Shown: positions 1 to 9,862, numbered from the stretch's first letter. The stretch is 64,000 nucleotides of DNA from Azospirillum oryzae (GCF_900177515.1 NZ_FXAK01000005.1:605001-669000), one strand, 5' to 3'. Notes: generated by a model not told the origin, from the letters alone. Made by a program: numbers and translations.

Positions 1-398
<398 letters not shown>

Positions 399-540
399 AC
401 CCCACAAACCGCGCCATGCGCAGCAGCAAGCCTGCTCAAAACAGCAAGCTTGACAGCACGCACAGCCGTTCGATACTCCTCCCTCACTTGCACTGAACAA
501 GCTAAGCTTTCGGAAGACGCGTCGGTCTTGAGCCTTGGTG

Positions 541-658
541 ACCTGGTGGTCATGGCGAGGTGTCAAACACCCGATCCCATCCCGAACTCGGCCGTGAAAA
601 GCCTCCGCGCCAATGGTACTGCGTCTTAAGACGTGGGAGAGTAGGTCGCCGCCAGGTC
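541..658 (+). rRNA. 5S ribosomal RNA
   Basis: This 118-nt segment begins ACCTGGTGG and ends CGCCAGGT; the two ends pair to form helix I. It contains the conserved CCCGAACTCGGCCGTGAAA loop region. It lies about 140 bp after the 23S end, as expected in an rrn operon. Ends are estimated from the terminal stem. Confidence 0.93.
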
Positions 659-733
659 ACTCAGGCTCAAGAGACGCCATACCGAAGCATAAGCTTGCAT
701 CGTCACAGTCCGTCACCCCATATCAAGAACATC

Positions 734-1069
<336 letters not shown>

Positions 1070-1129
1070 ACTGTCAGCAAGTCACGCAATCGGCGGCCTT
1101 AGCAAACTGGCAATATGTTGGAGGAAAAG

Positions 1130-1954
1130 ATGAACAGGGCGTCACCGACCGTCCGTTCCACCGGTGCGGACGCATTCTCCGGTTCCGTGGCGGCCCCTGA
1201 CCCGGCCCGCCCCTTGCTGGAGGTGTCCGGCGTCACCTTGCAGTACAAGACGGCGGATCATCTGGTGACGGCCACATATCGGGTCGATTTCCAGGTTTTC
1301 AAATCCGACCGCTATGTCCTGCTCGGCCCGTCGGGTTGCGGGAAGTCCACATTGCTGAAGGCGATCGGCGGCTATCTGGAGCCGGTGGAGGGCGCCATCC
1401 GGCTGAACGGCCATGAGGTGACCAAGCCCGGTCCCGACCGCATGATGGTGTTCCAGGAATTCGACCAGCTTCTGCCCTGGAAAAGCGTGCGCGAGAACGT
1501 GATGTTCGCGCTGACCACCAGCGGTCGCGCCACCGGGGCCGAGGCTGCCGAGCGCACCGACCACTACATCAACAAAGTCGGTCTGGCGAAATTCGCGCAC
1601 AGCTTTCCGCACACGCTGTCCGGCGGCATGAAGCAGCGCGTCGCCATCGCCCGCGGCATGGCGATGGAGCCGGACGTCCTGCTGATGGACGAACCCTATG
1701 CGGCGCTCGACGCCCTGACCCGCCGCCGCATGCAGGACGAGCTGCTGCGCCTGTGGGACGACACCAAATTCACCGTCCTGTTCGTGACCCACTCCATCGA
1801 AGAGGCGATCCGCGTCGGGACGCGCATCCTGCTGCTGTCGCCGCATCCGGGGCAGGTGAAGGCTGAACTGAACAGCATTCCGCCGGAACAGCTCGGCACC
1901 GCCGCCCAGGCGGAGCTGGAAGCCCGCATCAACGACATGCTGTTCGTCCACTGA
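1130..1954 (+). CDS. ABC importer ATP-binding protein, NitT/TauT family
   Basis: This is the cytoplasmic ATPase (274 aa) of a nitrate/sulfonate/taurine-type importer. Walker A GPSGCGKST lies at about 66-74, the Q-loop MVFQEFDQLLPW at 106-117, the signature LSGGMKQR at 163-170 and Walker B VLLMDEP at 183-189, followed by the D-loop ALDALTR and the H-loop VTHSIEEA. The ATG at 1130 was chosen over one at 1115 because GGAGGA sits 5 bp before it. The permease gene follows after 8 bp and the binding-protein gene after that, so the three form one operon. All motifs are intact. The substrate cannot be read from this subunit; the family handles nitrate, sulfonates, taurine, pyrimidine precursors and others. 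Confidence 0.93.
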   Translation: MNRASPTVRSTGADAFSGSVAAPDPARPLLEVSGVTLQYKTADHLVTATYRVDFQVFKSDRYVLLGPSGCGKSTLLKAIGGYLEPVEGAIRLNGHEVTKPGPDRMMVFQEFDQLLPWKSVRENVMFALTTSGRATGAEAAERTDHYINKVGLAKFAHSFPHTLSGGMKQRVAIARGMAMEPDVLLMDEPYAALDALTRRRMQDELLRLWDDTKFTVLFVTHSIEEAIRVGTRILLLSPHPGQVKAELNSIPPEQLGTAAQAELEARINDMLFVH

Positions 1955-1962
1955 GGCCCGCC

Positions 1963-2838
1963 ATGACCATGCAATCCGTCCTCGTCGAACGCCCGGAGAT
2001 CGTCCGGGACGTGTCCCGCTCGACCGTTATCGCCGATGTCGAGAAGCCCCTCAGCATGTGGGAGCGGCTGTACCGCGTGCCGCTGATGCGCAAGGGGTTG
2101 ATCCTGCTGGTGCTTGCCGTGATCTGGGAGGTCTACGGCCGCTGGCTCGACAACCCGCTGCTGTTCCCGCCCTTTTCGGCGATGCTGCAGGCCTTCGCCA
2201 CCGACCTTGCCGACGGCATCATCCCGGCGCGCACGCTGGTCTCGCTGCAGACGCTGGTGATCGGCTATGCCATGGGCATCCTGCTGGCGGCCCTGTTGAC
2301 CACCGTCGCCATCGGCTCGCAGATCGGCACCGACCTGCTGGAGACGATGACCTCCATGCTGAACCCATTGCCGGCCATCGCATTGCTGCCGCTGGCGCTG
2401 ATCTGGTTCGGGCTCGGTTCGGGCAGCGTCATCTTCGTGCTCGTCCATTCCGTGCTGTGGGCCATCGCGCTCAACACCCATGCCGGCTTCCGCTCCGTTT
2501 CCAACACGCTGCGCATGGTCGGCCGGAATTATGGGCTGGGCGGCCTGGGTCTGGTCCGCCACATCCTGATCCCGGCAGCATTCCCGTCGATCCTGACCGG
2601 CCTGAAGGTGGGCTGGGCCTTTGCCTGGCGCACGCTGATCGCGGCGGAACTGGTGTTCGGCGTCAGCTCCGGCTCCGGCGGCCTCGGCTGGTACATCTTC
2701 GAGAACCGCAACCAGCTGGAAACAGCGAATGTTTTCGCCGGCCTGTTCACCGTGATCCTGATCGGCCTCGTCGTCGAGAACGGCGTCTTCGCCACCATCG
2801 AGCGGCGCACCATCCGCCGCTGGGGCATGCAGCACTGA
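1963..2838 (+). CDS. ABC importer permease, NitT/TauT family
   Basis: The protein (291 aa) is the membrane subunit of the importer encoded by the flanking genes. A hydrophilic N-terminus of about 45 residues is followed by about six hydrophobic segments. The BPD_transp_1 coupling region (GRNYGLGGLGLVRHILIPAA, about 187-206) should contact the ATPase. The end GGLGWYIFENRNQLETANVFAGLFTVILIGLVVE is typical of SsuC/TauC-like permeases. It is 8 bp downstream of the ATPase gene, suggesting translational coupling. The substrate is not determinable. Confidence 0.92.
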   Translation: MTMQSVLVERPEIVRDVSRSTVIADVEKPLSMWERLYRVPLMRKGLILLVLAVIWEVYGRWLDNPLLFPPFSAMLQAFATDLADGIIPARTLVSLQTLVIGYAMGILLAALLTTVAIGSQIGTDLLETMTSMLNPLPAIALLPLALIWFGLGSGSVIFVLVHSVLWAIALNTHAGFRSVSNTLRMVGRNYGLGGLGLVRHILIPAAFPSILTGLKVGWAFAWRTLIAAELVFGVSSGSGGLGWYIFENRNQLETANVFAGLFTVILIGLVVENGVFATIERRTIRRWGMQH

Positions 2839-2892
2839 CGCGATCCGCAAAAGCGTCTCTTGCCACGAAAATTTTAACTGGGAGGCTCCCTC

Positions 2893-3927
2893 ATGACCGC
2901 ATTCGCAACCCTGCGCCGGGTCGGCGTGCTGGCGACGGCGCTCGTTGCCCTGGCATCGGGGACGTTGCCGACCGGCCCCGCCCGCGCCGAGGCCCCGGAG
3001 GTTCACATCTCCAAGGGCTACGGCATCCTCTATCTGCCGATGATCGTCATGGAGCATGAGAAGCTCCTTGAAAAACAGGCCAAGGCGGCGGGCCTCGGCG
3101 ACGTCAAGGTCGGATGGCTGGAGCTGGACGGCGGCAACATCATCAACGACGCCATGATCTCCGGAAACCTGGACATCGCCGCCATCGGCGTGCCCGGCTT
3201 CCTGACGCTGTGGTCGAAGGTGAAGGGCAATGCGAAGCTGGAGGTCTCAGCCTTGGCCGGGCTCAGCGCCACGTCGCTGTACCTGAACACCAACAACCCG
3301 AACATCAAGTCGCTGAAGGACTTCACCGCGAAGGACAAGATCGCCCTGCCAGGCATCAAGACCTCGCTGTCGGCCGTCGTGCTGCAGATGGCCGTCGCCA
3401 AGGAGTTCGGCGACGACAATTATGCCAAGCTCGATCCGATGACGGTCGGCCTGCCGCACCCGGAGGCCTATACGGCGCTCGTTTCCGGCAAGACCGAGGT
3501 GAACAGCCATCTCGGCTCGCCGCCCTATTCCTTCATGGAGCTGGAAAGCCCGCAGGTGCACCGCGTGATGAACTCGGTCGACGTGCTCGGCAACATCTCG
3601 CTCGACCTCGTCTACGCGCCCAAGCGCTTCATCGACGCCAACCCGAAGCTGACCGCTGCCTTCCTCGCGGCGCTGGAGGAGGCCGACAAACTGATCGCCG
3701 ACGAGCCGGCGCAGGCCGCCACGATCTATGTCCAGTCCGCCAAGGCCAAGCTGTCGGCCGACGAGGTGCAGCGGATGATCACGGATCCCGACACCAAATT
3801 CTCGACCACGCCCAACGGCGTCATGCAGTTCGCCAACTTCATGGGCCGTGTCGGCTCGATCAAGAACAAGCCGTCGAGCTGGCAGGACCTGTTCATCGCC
3901 AACGTCCATTCCCTGCCCGGAAGCTGA
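2893..3927 (+). CDS. ABC importer periplasmic substrate-binding protein, NitT/TauT family
   Basis: This 344-aa protein starts with a Sec signal peptide (basic LRRVG, then a hydrophobic stretch, cleavage likely after PARA at about 32). The mature part has the layout of NMT1/TauA-like binding proteins: an initial strand VHISKGYGILYLP, the segment GGNIINDAMISGNLDIAAIG (about 75-94), in which a small domain counts target molecules, and IKSLKDFTAKDKIALPG. It would deliver ligand to the permease and ATPase encoded upstream. GGGAGG stands 7 bp before the ATG. It is the last gene of the operon and is followed by a strong terminator. The ligand is unknown; nitrate, sulfonate and aromatic ligands are all possible in this family. 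Confidence 0.9.
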   Translation: MTAFATLRRVGVLATALVALASGTLPTGPARAEAPEVHISKGYGILYLPMIVMEHEKLLEKQAKAAGLGDVKVGWLELDGGNIINDAMISGNLDIAAIGVPGFLTLWSKVKGNAKLEVSALAGLSATSLYLNTNNPNIKSLKDFTAKDKIALPGIKTSLSAVVLQMAVAKEFGDDNYAKLDPMTVGLPHPEAYTALVSGKTEVNSHLGSPPYSFMELESPQVHRVMNSVDVLGNISLDLVYAPKRFIDANPKLTAAFLAALEEADKLIADEPAQAATIYVQSAKAKLSADEVQRMITDPDTKFSTTPNGVMQFANFMGRVGSIKNKPSSWQDLFIANVHSLPGS

Positions 3928-3966
3928 GCGACCGTCCAGTCCGGAACGGCACGTTCCAGGCGAACT

Positions 3967-3996
3967 GGCCCGGGTCATCCCGGGCCTCATTTTTTG
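3967..3996 (+). terminator. Rho-independent terminator of the ABC importer operon
   Basis: A perfect 8-bp GC stem (GGCCCGGG at 3967-3974, CCCGGGCC at 3979-3986, loop TCAT) is followed by TCATTTTTT. It lies 40 bp after the binding-protein stop and 4 bp before the convergent kinase stop. Confidence 0.88.
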
Positions 3997-3999
3997 AAC

Positions 4000-6507
4000 C
4001 TATGGCTGGTGCAGGAAGGCCTTCCATTGCTGGAGGAAACGGGCGCGCTTCAAATGGTCCATGAACACCAGCAGGGCGGGGCCAAGGCCGATCCGCTGCG
4101 TCGGGCCGCGCATCTCCTCCTGCAGATGCGTCGCGGACATCGGGCCGCCCACCGTCGGCAGGATGGAGTAGAAGCCCGTGCTGGCGGCAATCACCGCCTG
4201 CCCGCGTTCGGAAAGCAGGTAATCGATAAAGCGCCCGGCGAGTTCGGGGGCGCCCGCCCGCTGGGGTATGAGGGCGACGCGGGTCATGACCAGCGTGTAG
4301 TCGGAAGGCAGGACGATCCCGATATGGGCGCCGTGAAGCTGCCGTTCGCGCGCGTAGGATCCCAACAGGTTATAGCCGATCAGGCTGTCGCCCCGCTCGA
4401 TGGAGGCCACCATATCGGATGTGCAGCACATCTGCCTGACCTGATTTTCGCCGAGCGCGTCGGCGAGCTGCCAGAACTGGCTGGTCAGGACGGAGTCCTG
4501 GGTCGCAAAGAGATAACCGATGCCGCTGTCCTCGACATTGTAGGTCACCAAGCGGCCGCGGTAGCGCTCCTTGTGGTCGCGCAGGAGATGGATCAGATCC
4601 TCGCGGGAGTTCGGAACCTCGTCCGCCGGAACGAGATCGCGGTTGAAGACGATGGCAGCCGGTTCCTGGGTGAAACCGAAGGCGGCGCTGCGCCAGCTCG
4701 CCCAGTCCGGAAGCGTCTCCGTCGCCGGAGAGCTGTAGCGGCGCGCGTGACCGTCATTGACCAGCTTCACCTGCAGGCCGGAGGCGGAGCTGATGACCAG
4801 ATCCGGGACGTCGCCGGCGGCGCGCTTGACGACGGAATCGTACAGCTCCCCGGTGTTCATCTCCCGGTATTCGATCGTGACCGTCGGATTTAACCGCTGA
4901 AAATCCCGGATCAGCGGTTCGATCGCCGGCCGGTCGGTGGCGGCGTCGATGCGCAAATGGTCCGTGGCGGGCGCCGGCGCCGGATAGACGACCGGCTCCA
5001 AGGCCAGGGCCGGTCTGACGAAGGGCAGGGAAAGAGCGGGCAGCAGCAGGAACAGAAGCAGCGGGAGCAGGCGTCTCCCGGGCGCACCGGTGCCGGCCGT
5101 TCCCTCTCCGGGGCGGTCGGGAGCCGGAAATTCCAGGCGGACGATCAGGCCGCCGCCGGGGCGGTCGAGCAGGGACAGGGCCGCATGATGGGCCTCGGCC
5201 ACCGCCGCGGCGATGGAGAGGCCGAGGCCGCTGCCGGCGATCCCCTTGGACAGCCGCCCCCGGCTGAAGCGTTCGAACACCTTGGACTTCTCCCCGTCCG
5301 GAACGCCGGGACCGCGGTCCGCGATCTCCACCAGCGGGCCGTAATCGGCGGTTCCCGGACGCACCTGCACGTCGATGGGATTGCCGCCGCCGTATTTGAC
5401 TGCGTTGTCCAGCAGATTGGACAGGGCTTCCCGCAAGGTCACGGGATCGCCATGTAGCAGCGCATCGCCCTCGGCCGGCTCGCGGGTCAGGGCGATGGGT
5501 GGGGCATCGGGCCGGCCGGCCATCTGCTGGACGATCTGCCGCATCAGCGCGTCGAGGTCCACAACCTGCGGCTGGACGGATTCCGCGCGATGGACGACGG
5601 TGGCGTGGTTCAGAAGCTGCGTGGTCAGTTCGCTCGCCTCTACGGAGTTGCGGTGGATGCGCTCGACGCGGTTCCGCAGGCGCTCGACATCCGCTTCGCG
5701 GCGCGCAAGCTCGGCCTGGGAGCGCAGGGCCGCCAGGGGGGTGCGGATTTGATGCGCAGCGTCGGCCAGGAAGGATTGGGTGGAATCCAGGTTGGCCTTG
5801 AAACGGACCATCAACTGGTTGATGGCAGTCAGCAATTGCCCGACCTCGGTCGGCACCGGAGCGTCGATCGGGGTGAAGTCCTGCGGGTGCCGCGCGTGGA
5901 TCAGTGCTCCGAGAAAGCTCAAGGGCGCCAGCGCCTGACGGACGCCGAACCACAGTAGAAGGGCGCCGACCACCACCGCGAAGGCGATGGGTGCGAAGGA
6001 GTTGGCAATCAGCTTTGATGCCAGCAGGTCGCGGGCCTCGCGGGTCTGCGCGACCACGACGGTCACCCATCCGGACCGCGCGACCCCGCTGATGAACCGC
6101 CCGGTCACGGCGATCCGCACGGGGGCGTCGCTGTAGACGGCGTTCAGGAAAACCGGCGTGTCGTCGTGCACCGTTGCGCCCGGCAAATCCTCGTACCCGG
6201 TGACGAGGAGTCCGCCGGGAGCCATGACCTTGTAGAAGACCCGGTCGTGGCGGGCGGTTCCCAGCACGCTGAGCGAGGAATAGGGCAGGTCCACCGTGAT
6301 GGCGCCGTTCTCCACCCGCACGGCGTCGGCGATGGACAGGGCGGAAGCCGACAGGAGCTGGTCATAGGCGCTGTCCGCCGCGTCGCGCGCGTAGGAGCGG
6401 ACGAACAGGAACAGGATGAGGGTGACGAGGCCGAGGACCACGAACATCCGGCTCAGCAGGCGCCGGCGCAGCGAGCCCCCCACGGCGGCCCGCCCTTCAG
6501 CCGGCAT
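4000..6507 (-). CDS. Sensor histidine kinase fused to a periplasmic binding protein
   Basis: An 835-aa two-part protein. Residues 1-460 form a TctE-like kinase: a transmembrane segment (about 21-37), a periplasmic 2CSK_N-like sensor, a second membrane helix (about 171-189), a HisKA domain with the phosphoacceptor in AAHQIRTPLAAL (His252), an N-box ALSNLLDNAVKYGG, and G-boxes DRGPGVPD and GSGLGLSI. After a short linker, a hydrophobic segment (about 479-502, ending PALALEP like a signal peptide) leads to about 320 residues of a family-1/iron-type solute-binding protein. In related genomes the kinase and binding protein are usually separate neighbours, so this is a fusion of a sensor and its ligand receptor. 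The ATG at 6507 overlaps the response-regulator stop by 11 bp; an earlier ATG at 6537 is possible. The ligand is unknown. Confidence 0.85.
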   Translation of the reverse strand: MPAEGRAAVGGSLRRRLLSRMFVVLGLVTLILFLFVRSYARDAADSAYDQLLSASALSIADAVRVENGAITVDLPYSSLSVLGTARHDRVFYKVMAPGGLLVTGYEDLPGATVHDDTPVFLNAVYSDAPVRIAVTGRFISGVARSGWVTVVVAQTREARDLLASKLIANSFAPIAFAVVVGALLLWFGVRQALAPLSFLGALIHARHPQDFTPIDAPVPTEVGQLLTAINQLMVRFKANLDSTQSFLADAAHQIRTPLAALRSQAELARREADVERLRNRVERIHRNSVEASELTTQLLNHATVVHRAESVQPQVVDLDALMRQIVQQMAGRPDAPPIALTREPAEGDALLHGDPVTLREALSNLLDNAVKYGGGNPIDVQVRPGTADYGPLVEIADRGPGVPDGEKSKVFERFSRGRLSKGIAGSGLGLSIAAAVAEAHHAALSLLDRPGGGLIVRLEFPAPDRPGEGTAGTGAPGRRLLPLLLFLLLPALSLPFVRPALALEPVVYPAPAPATDHLRIDAATDRPAIEPLIRDFQRLNPTVTIEYREMNTGELYDSVVKRAAGDVPDLVISSASGLQVKLVNDGHARRYSSPATETLPDWASWRSAAFGFTQEPAAIVFNRDLVPADEVPNSREDLIHLLRDHKERYRGRLVTYNVEDSGIGYLFATQDSVLTSQFWQLADALGENQVRQMCCTSDMVASIERGDSLIGYNLLGSYARERQLHGAHIGIVLPSDYTLVMTRVALIPQRAGAPELAGRFIDYLLSERGQAVIAASTGFYSILPTVGGPMSATHLQEEMRGPTQRIGLGPALLVFMDHLKRARFLQQWKAFLHQP

Positions 6508-7171
6508 TCTGCTTTTCACCCACATAGCCGACGCCATGCACGGTGCGGATCACCACCGAGGCGCCCTCCAGCTTGCGCCGCAGGCGGGAGACCGACATCT
6601 CCACCGCGTTCGGGGTGACCGCCTGTTCCAGGTCGAAAAGCTGATCGATGAGCGTGGTCCTGGTCAGCACGCGGCCCAGGTTGCCAAGGAACAGCTCCAG
6701 CAGCCGGAACTCCCGCGCGCTGAGGTCGAGGGGCCGGCCGTCGATCGATGCCGTCCGCCCCGCCGCATCGAACGCCAGATTTCCGAAAACGGCTTCGGAC
6801 GAAGCCATCCCATGCGAACGGCGCAGCAGGGCGCGGCATCGCGCCTCCAACTCCCGCAGATCGAACGGCTTCACGATGTAATCGTCGGCCCCAAGGTCGA
6901 GCAGATGGATCTTGGTGTCGATCTGCGACCGCGCCGTCGTGACCAGCACCGGCGTCCGGTCGCCCCGGCGGCGCAACTGGCGCAGCAGCGCCTGCCCGTC
7001 GGGTCCCGGCAGCATCACGTCGAGGATGATGAGCTGGTAGGTCTCGGTGCGCAGAAGCTCGTCGCCCTGATGTCCGTCCGCCGCCCAATCGACGGCATGG
7101 CCGAGGCCGCGCAGGCTGTCGATGACGGCGTCGGCCAAATCCTCGGCATCCTCGATCACCAAGATCCGCAT
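6497..7171 (-). CDS. OmpR-family response regulator (TctD/QseB-like)
   Basis: This 224-aa transcription factor is the partner of the overlapping kinase gene. The receiver domain shows the acidic pair E7/D8, the phosphoacceptor Asp51 in LIILDVMLPGPDG and the conserved lysine in DDYIVKPFDL. A winged-helix domain follows (about 125-220) with LSAREFRLLELFLGN, VEMSVSRLRRKLEG and TVHGVGYVGE. The pair has the arrangement of tricarboxylate/iron sensing systems, in which the regulator gene precedes the kinase gene. Its targets are unknown; the porin gene 250 bp upstream on the same strand is one candidate. Confidence 0.93.
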   Translation of the reverse strand: MRILVIEDAEDLADAVIDSLRGLGHAVDWAADGHQGDELLRTETYQLIILDVMLPGPDGQALLRQLRRRGDRTPVLVTTARSQIDTKIHLLDLGADDYIVKPFDLRELEARCRALLRRSHGMASSEAVFGNLAFDAAGRTASIDGRPLDLSAREFRLLELFLGNLGRVLTRTTLIDQLFDLEQAVTPNAVEMSVSRLRRKLEGASVVIRTVHGVGYVGEKQNAG

Positions 7172-7422
7172 CGGCTTTCTCTCGTGGGCTGTGCCCCGAT
7201 CATACAGCGCGTGTGGTCCGCTGCGTCACGCTTTGTTGGCCTTGCAGGCGCCATCCATTTTCCAAATCACGTCCTGATCAAGGGGGAGGTGGGGCGGTTG
7301 CCGCCCTTGCGGCGCTCAAACGCCCGTCCGATGCCCGGAAAGCTCGGGATTCGACCGCATCATGTGGTCGAAGAGGAAATCCGCGACGGCTCCGACACGG
7401 GCGGGGACGGGCGATCGAAACC

Positions 7423-8619
7423 CTAGAACGCCAGACGGGTGTCCAGCATCAGGATATGCGCCCGGTCGGTCAGATCGCCGCCACCGGCCGCGCCGCCCGA
7501 CAGCGTCGAGCGCACATAGTCGTACTCCAGCCCGGTGGTCAGGCCGGGGGCCACGGTCCAGGTGACGCCGCCCTGCCAGATGTCGGCCTTGGCGGGCGTC
7601 GTCATGGTCGCCACGTCGTTGCCCAGCGCGCGCATGTAGTTGGCGGCGAACAGCAGCGGGCCGCTGAGATACTGGGCGCCGACGATCAGGTTCTGCTGGT
7701 CGCGCGACTGCGCGATGCCCTTGGCATAGCCGCTGTCGCCGCTGTAGGCATAGCTGACGCCGACCTTCGCCGGCCCGTAGCCGACATTGGCGCCGACATG
7801 GATGGAGTTCAGATCCTCGAAGGACTGGCTGACGATGCCGTCGCTCTGCCGTACCGCCTTGCCGGTCTGGTAGAAGGCGCTGGCCTCCAGCGTCACGTCG
7901 CCGACAGCGCCCTGGAAGGCGGCCCCGGCTTCGACCACGTCGCGGAAGGCGAGCCCATCGCCCAGGGCATCGAACTTGCGGCGGTCGACCGACGTGTTGG
8001 AATCGCCGGTACGCGGGGTGTAGGACACTGCGGCCTGCAAGCCGCCGAAGCTGGGGCTTATGTAGATGAGCTTGGTGCCGGTGTCGTAGGACACCAGCGT
8101 GCGCAGGCTGGTCGCGGCCAGCGGCAGCGCGGCGTAGGTGGAGGAGCCGTAGAGGAACAGAATGCCGTTGCTGTCCGGGCTGCCGGCGATGCCTTCGCTG
8201 TTGGGGCCGATGATACCGTATTCGTCCGACAGCCCGTTGACCACGCCGGCCTGCAGCGTGCCGAAGGCGCCGTTGGCGTAGAGATAGGCGCGGTCATTCT
8301 CCACCGTCCGGCTCGACACCGACGGATCGCCGTTGCCCGAGACCAGACGCAGCCGGGCGCCGTAGGTCAGCCCGTTGTCGGCGGTGGCGGACGGGGTGAC
8401 GCTCAGGCGCAGGCGGTTGGCGAACTCGGTCGAGCGCAGCCCGTCGTCCTGCTTCTGGCTGACATAGGCGCCCTGGAAATAGGCGTCGCCGCCGATGGTC
8501 AGGCTGAATTCGGCCTCGGCAAGGGCGGGTGCCGCCTGAAGCGCGACGGCGGCGGTGCCGGCCAGGGCTGCGGTGCGAAGGATGGAGACGATGGACATCG
8601 GGCGCATGGGGATGGTCAT
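7423..8619 (-). CDS. Outer-membrane porin
   Basis: The protein (398 aa) has an N-terminal signal peptide (hydrophobic stretch then APALAEA at about 28-34). Alternating amphipathic strands begin at EFSLTIGGDAYFQGAY and end with the C-terminal Phe (LMLDTRLAF) recognised by the outer-membrane assembly machinery. Strands such as GLTYGARLRL, AQYLSGPLLFAANYMRAL and GLTTGLEYDYVRSTL match the general diffusion porins of alphaproteobacteria (Porin_4-like). It lies 36 bp downstream of the GNAT-like gene on the same strand, so it may be the last gene of the export cluster upstream and give that cluster an outer-membrane pore. It is also close to the two-component genes. Pore selectivity is not visible. 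Confidence 0.85.
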   Translation of the reverse strand: MTIPMRPMSIVSILRTAALAGTAAVALQAAPALAEAEFSLTIGGDAYFQGAYVSQKQDDGLRSTEFANRLRLSVTPSATADNGLTYGARLRLVSGNGDPSVSSRTVENDRAYLYANGAFGTLQAGVVNGLSDEYGIIGPNSEGIAGSPDSNGILFLYGSSTYAALPLAATSLRTLVSYDTGTKLIYISPSFGGLQAAVSYTPRTGDSNTSVDRRKFDALGDGLAFRDVVEAGAAFQGAVGDVTLEASAFYQTGKAVRQSDGIVSQSFEDLNSIHVGANVGYGPAKVGVSYAYSGDSGYAKGIAQSRDQQNLIVGAQYLSGPLLFAANYMRALGNDVATMTTPAKADIWQGGVTWTVAPGLTTGLEYDYVRSTLSGGAAGGGDLTDRAHILMLDTRLAF

Positions 8620-8655
8620 TCCGGGAATGGACGGCGTGGGATGGGGCGGCGAGCG

Positions 8656-9405
8656 TCAGGCGGCGGGTTCGGCTGCCGGAAACCAGCGGCGGCCGAAGGG
8701 GGTGAGATTGTCGTCGGTCAGGCGGGCGAGGCAGAGGATCTCCACGCTGTCGGCCCAGCGCGGGTTGAGGCTGCGGAACCGGGCGACCGCCGGGCTGTCG
8801 AGCTTGGCCTCGCTGATGGCGCGGGCCTCCTCCGTCAGGCCGTAGCCCTGCCACTTCCAGTCGACGGTGCCGGTCCCGGCATCGTAATACTGGGCGAAGC
8901 ATTCGCGGCCGATATGGTCGCGGAGGGCCCGGTCCAGCCCGTCGGGTGTCTGGTCGGCATTGGGCGTGTGGCGGATGAACAGCATCGGCATGTAGCGGTA
9001 GGAGCGGTAGCCGACGGCGCTGTAGCTCCAGTACCAAAGCCGTCCCGACCGGTCGGCGCGCGCCCGGTCCACCATCTCGGCGACCATTGCGCGCACAAGC
9101 CCGTTCGATCCCCAGAAGCGGCGTTCCAGGATGCAGTGGGCGGTGTGGAAGGCACCGACGGCGGTGCCGGCGATGTCGGCCTCCTGGCGGTAGACCGTGG
9201 CGAAGCCGACCAGTTCGCCGGTCTCAGGATCCTCCTGAAGGACGCAGTGGTCGAGGTCGCCCAGTTCTTCGTTGAAATAGTCCTCGCCGTAGCCCTCGAA
9301 CCAGACGCTGAGCAGTGCGAACATCACCGCCCGCCGCTCCGCCGTCAGGGCGGCGGGTTCGACGATGCTGGTCCGCAGGGGGTGATGCGACGCGCGCGGC
9401 GTCAT
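8656..9405 (-). CDS. GNAT-like acyltransferase (tentative)
   Basis: A 249-aa soluble protein of uncertain family. Residues 55-120 contain a strand pattern ending in GELVGFATVYRQ and then ERRFWGSNGLVRAMVAEMVDRA, which resembles the pyrophosphate-binding loop and helix of GNAT acetyltransferases. The remainder is rich in aromatic residues (RLWYWSYSAVGYRSYRYMP). Its ATG overlaps the stop of the SET-domain gene by 4 bp (ATGA), so it is translationally coupled inside the operon. A modifying role for the cluster product (acylation) is inference. If the GNAT reading is wrong it is a hypothetical protein. Confidence 0.55.
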   Translation of the reverse strand: MTPRASHHPLRTSIVEPAALTAERRAVMFALLSVWFEGYGEDYFNEELGDLDHCVLQEDPETGELVGFATVYRQEADIAGTAVGAFHTAHCILERRFWGSNGLVRAMVAEMVDRARADRSGRLWYWSYSAVGYRSYRYMPMLFIRHTPNADQTPDGLDRALRDHIGRECFAQYYDAGTGTVDWKWQGYGLTEEARAISEAKLDSPAVARFRSLNPRWADSVEILCLARLTDDNLTPFGRRWFPAAEPAA

Positions 9406-9830
9406 GCCGGCTCTCCGGAGTGGGCGCTGGCGGACAGGTAGCCGGCGGCACCGGCCTCGCGGACATCGGCGCAGATGTCCTCGTAGTTGCAGGTGATCTC
9501 CTCACCCGCGGCGATGGCGCGGCGGGCGACGAACATCCGCCAGTCGCCGGGGTCGGCCCGGCCGATGGACGGTTCGTCGTCGTGGTTGAGGAAGCGGGCG
9601 TCGTCCCCCGGCAGGAGGACGCCGACCCCGTCGATCACGCAGCCATGGAAATCGGCCAGCCGGGCGAGTTGCGGGAACTCGTCCAGCAGGGCGTCGTCGG
9701 AGGCGAAGAGGCGGTCGACGCGGGCATCGAACCGCCATACCGGCGTACCGGCCGCGACCGGCTCCTCGGCGAAGAGACCCAGCCCGTGGATCGGGCTGGC
9801 CGCGAGGCGGGTGGGGATGAGGAGCGGCAT
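9402..9830 (-). CDS. SET-domain protein (putative lysine methyltransferase)
   Basis: This 142-aa protein is essentially one minimal SET domain. It has the cofactor-binding start HGLGLFA (15-21), the knot motif RFLNHDDEP (79-87, family pattern xxNHS), and the closing GEEITCNYED (109-118, family pattern GEELxxDY). Post-SET cysteines are not evident. SET proteins transfer a methyl group from S-adenosylmethionine to lysine side chains; bacterial members are uncommon and often small. It sits 32 bp after the reductase gene and overlaps the GNAT-like gene. The target could be a cluster-encoded protein or peptide. The family call is good; activity is unproven. Confidence 0.8.
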   Translation of the reverse strand: MPLLIPTRLAASPIHGLGLFAEEPVAAGTPVWRFDARVDRLFASDDALLDEFPQLARLADFHGCVIDGVGVLLPGDDARFLNHDDEPSIGRADPGDWRMFVARRAIAAGEEITCNYEDICADVREAGAAGYLSASAHSGEPA

Positions 9831-9862
9831 GGCGTCCTTCTTCCGACAGGCTGGGTGATGCG

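Noticed and set aside
7351..7371. Hairpin TCGACC/GGTCGA downstream of the porin gene
   Set aside because: The stem is only 6 bp with a 9-bp loop and no T-tract, so it is not called a terminator.
7213..9441. A 742-aa plus-strand frame covering the porin and GNAT-like genes
   Set aside because: It is antisense to two better-supported genes and its Gly/Ala/Arg-rich product resembles no family.
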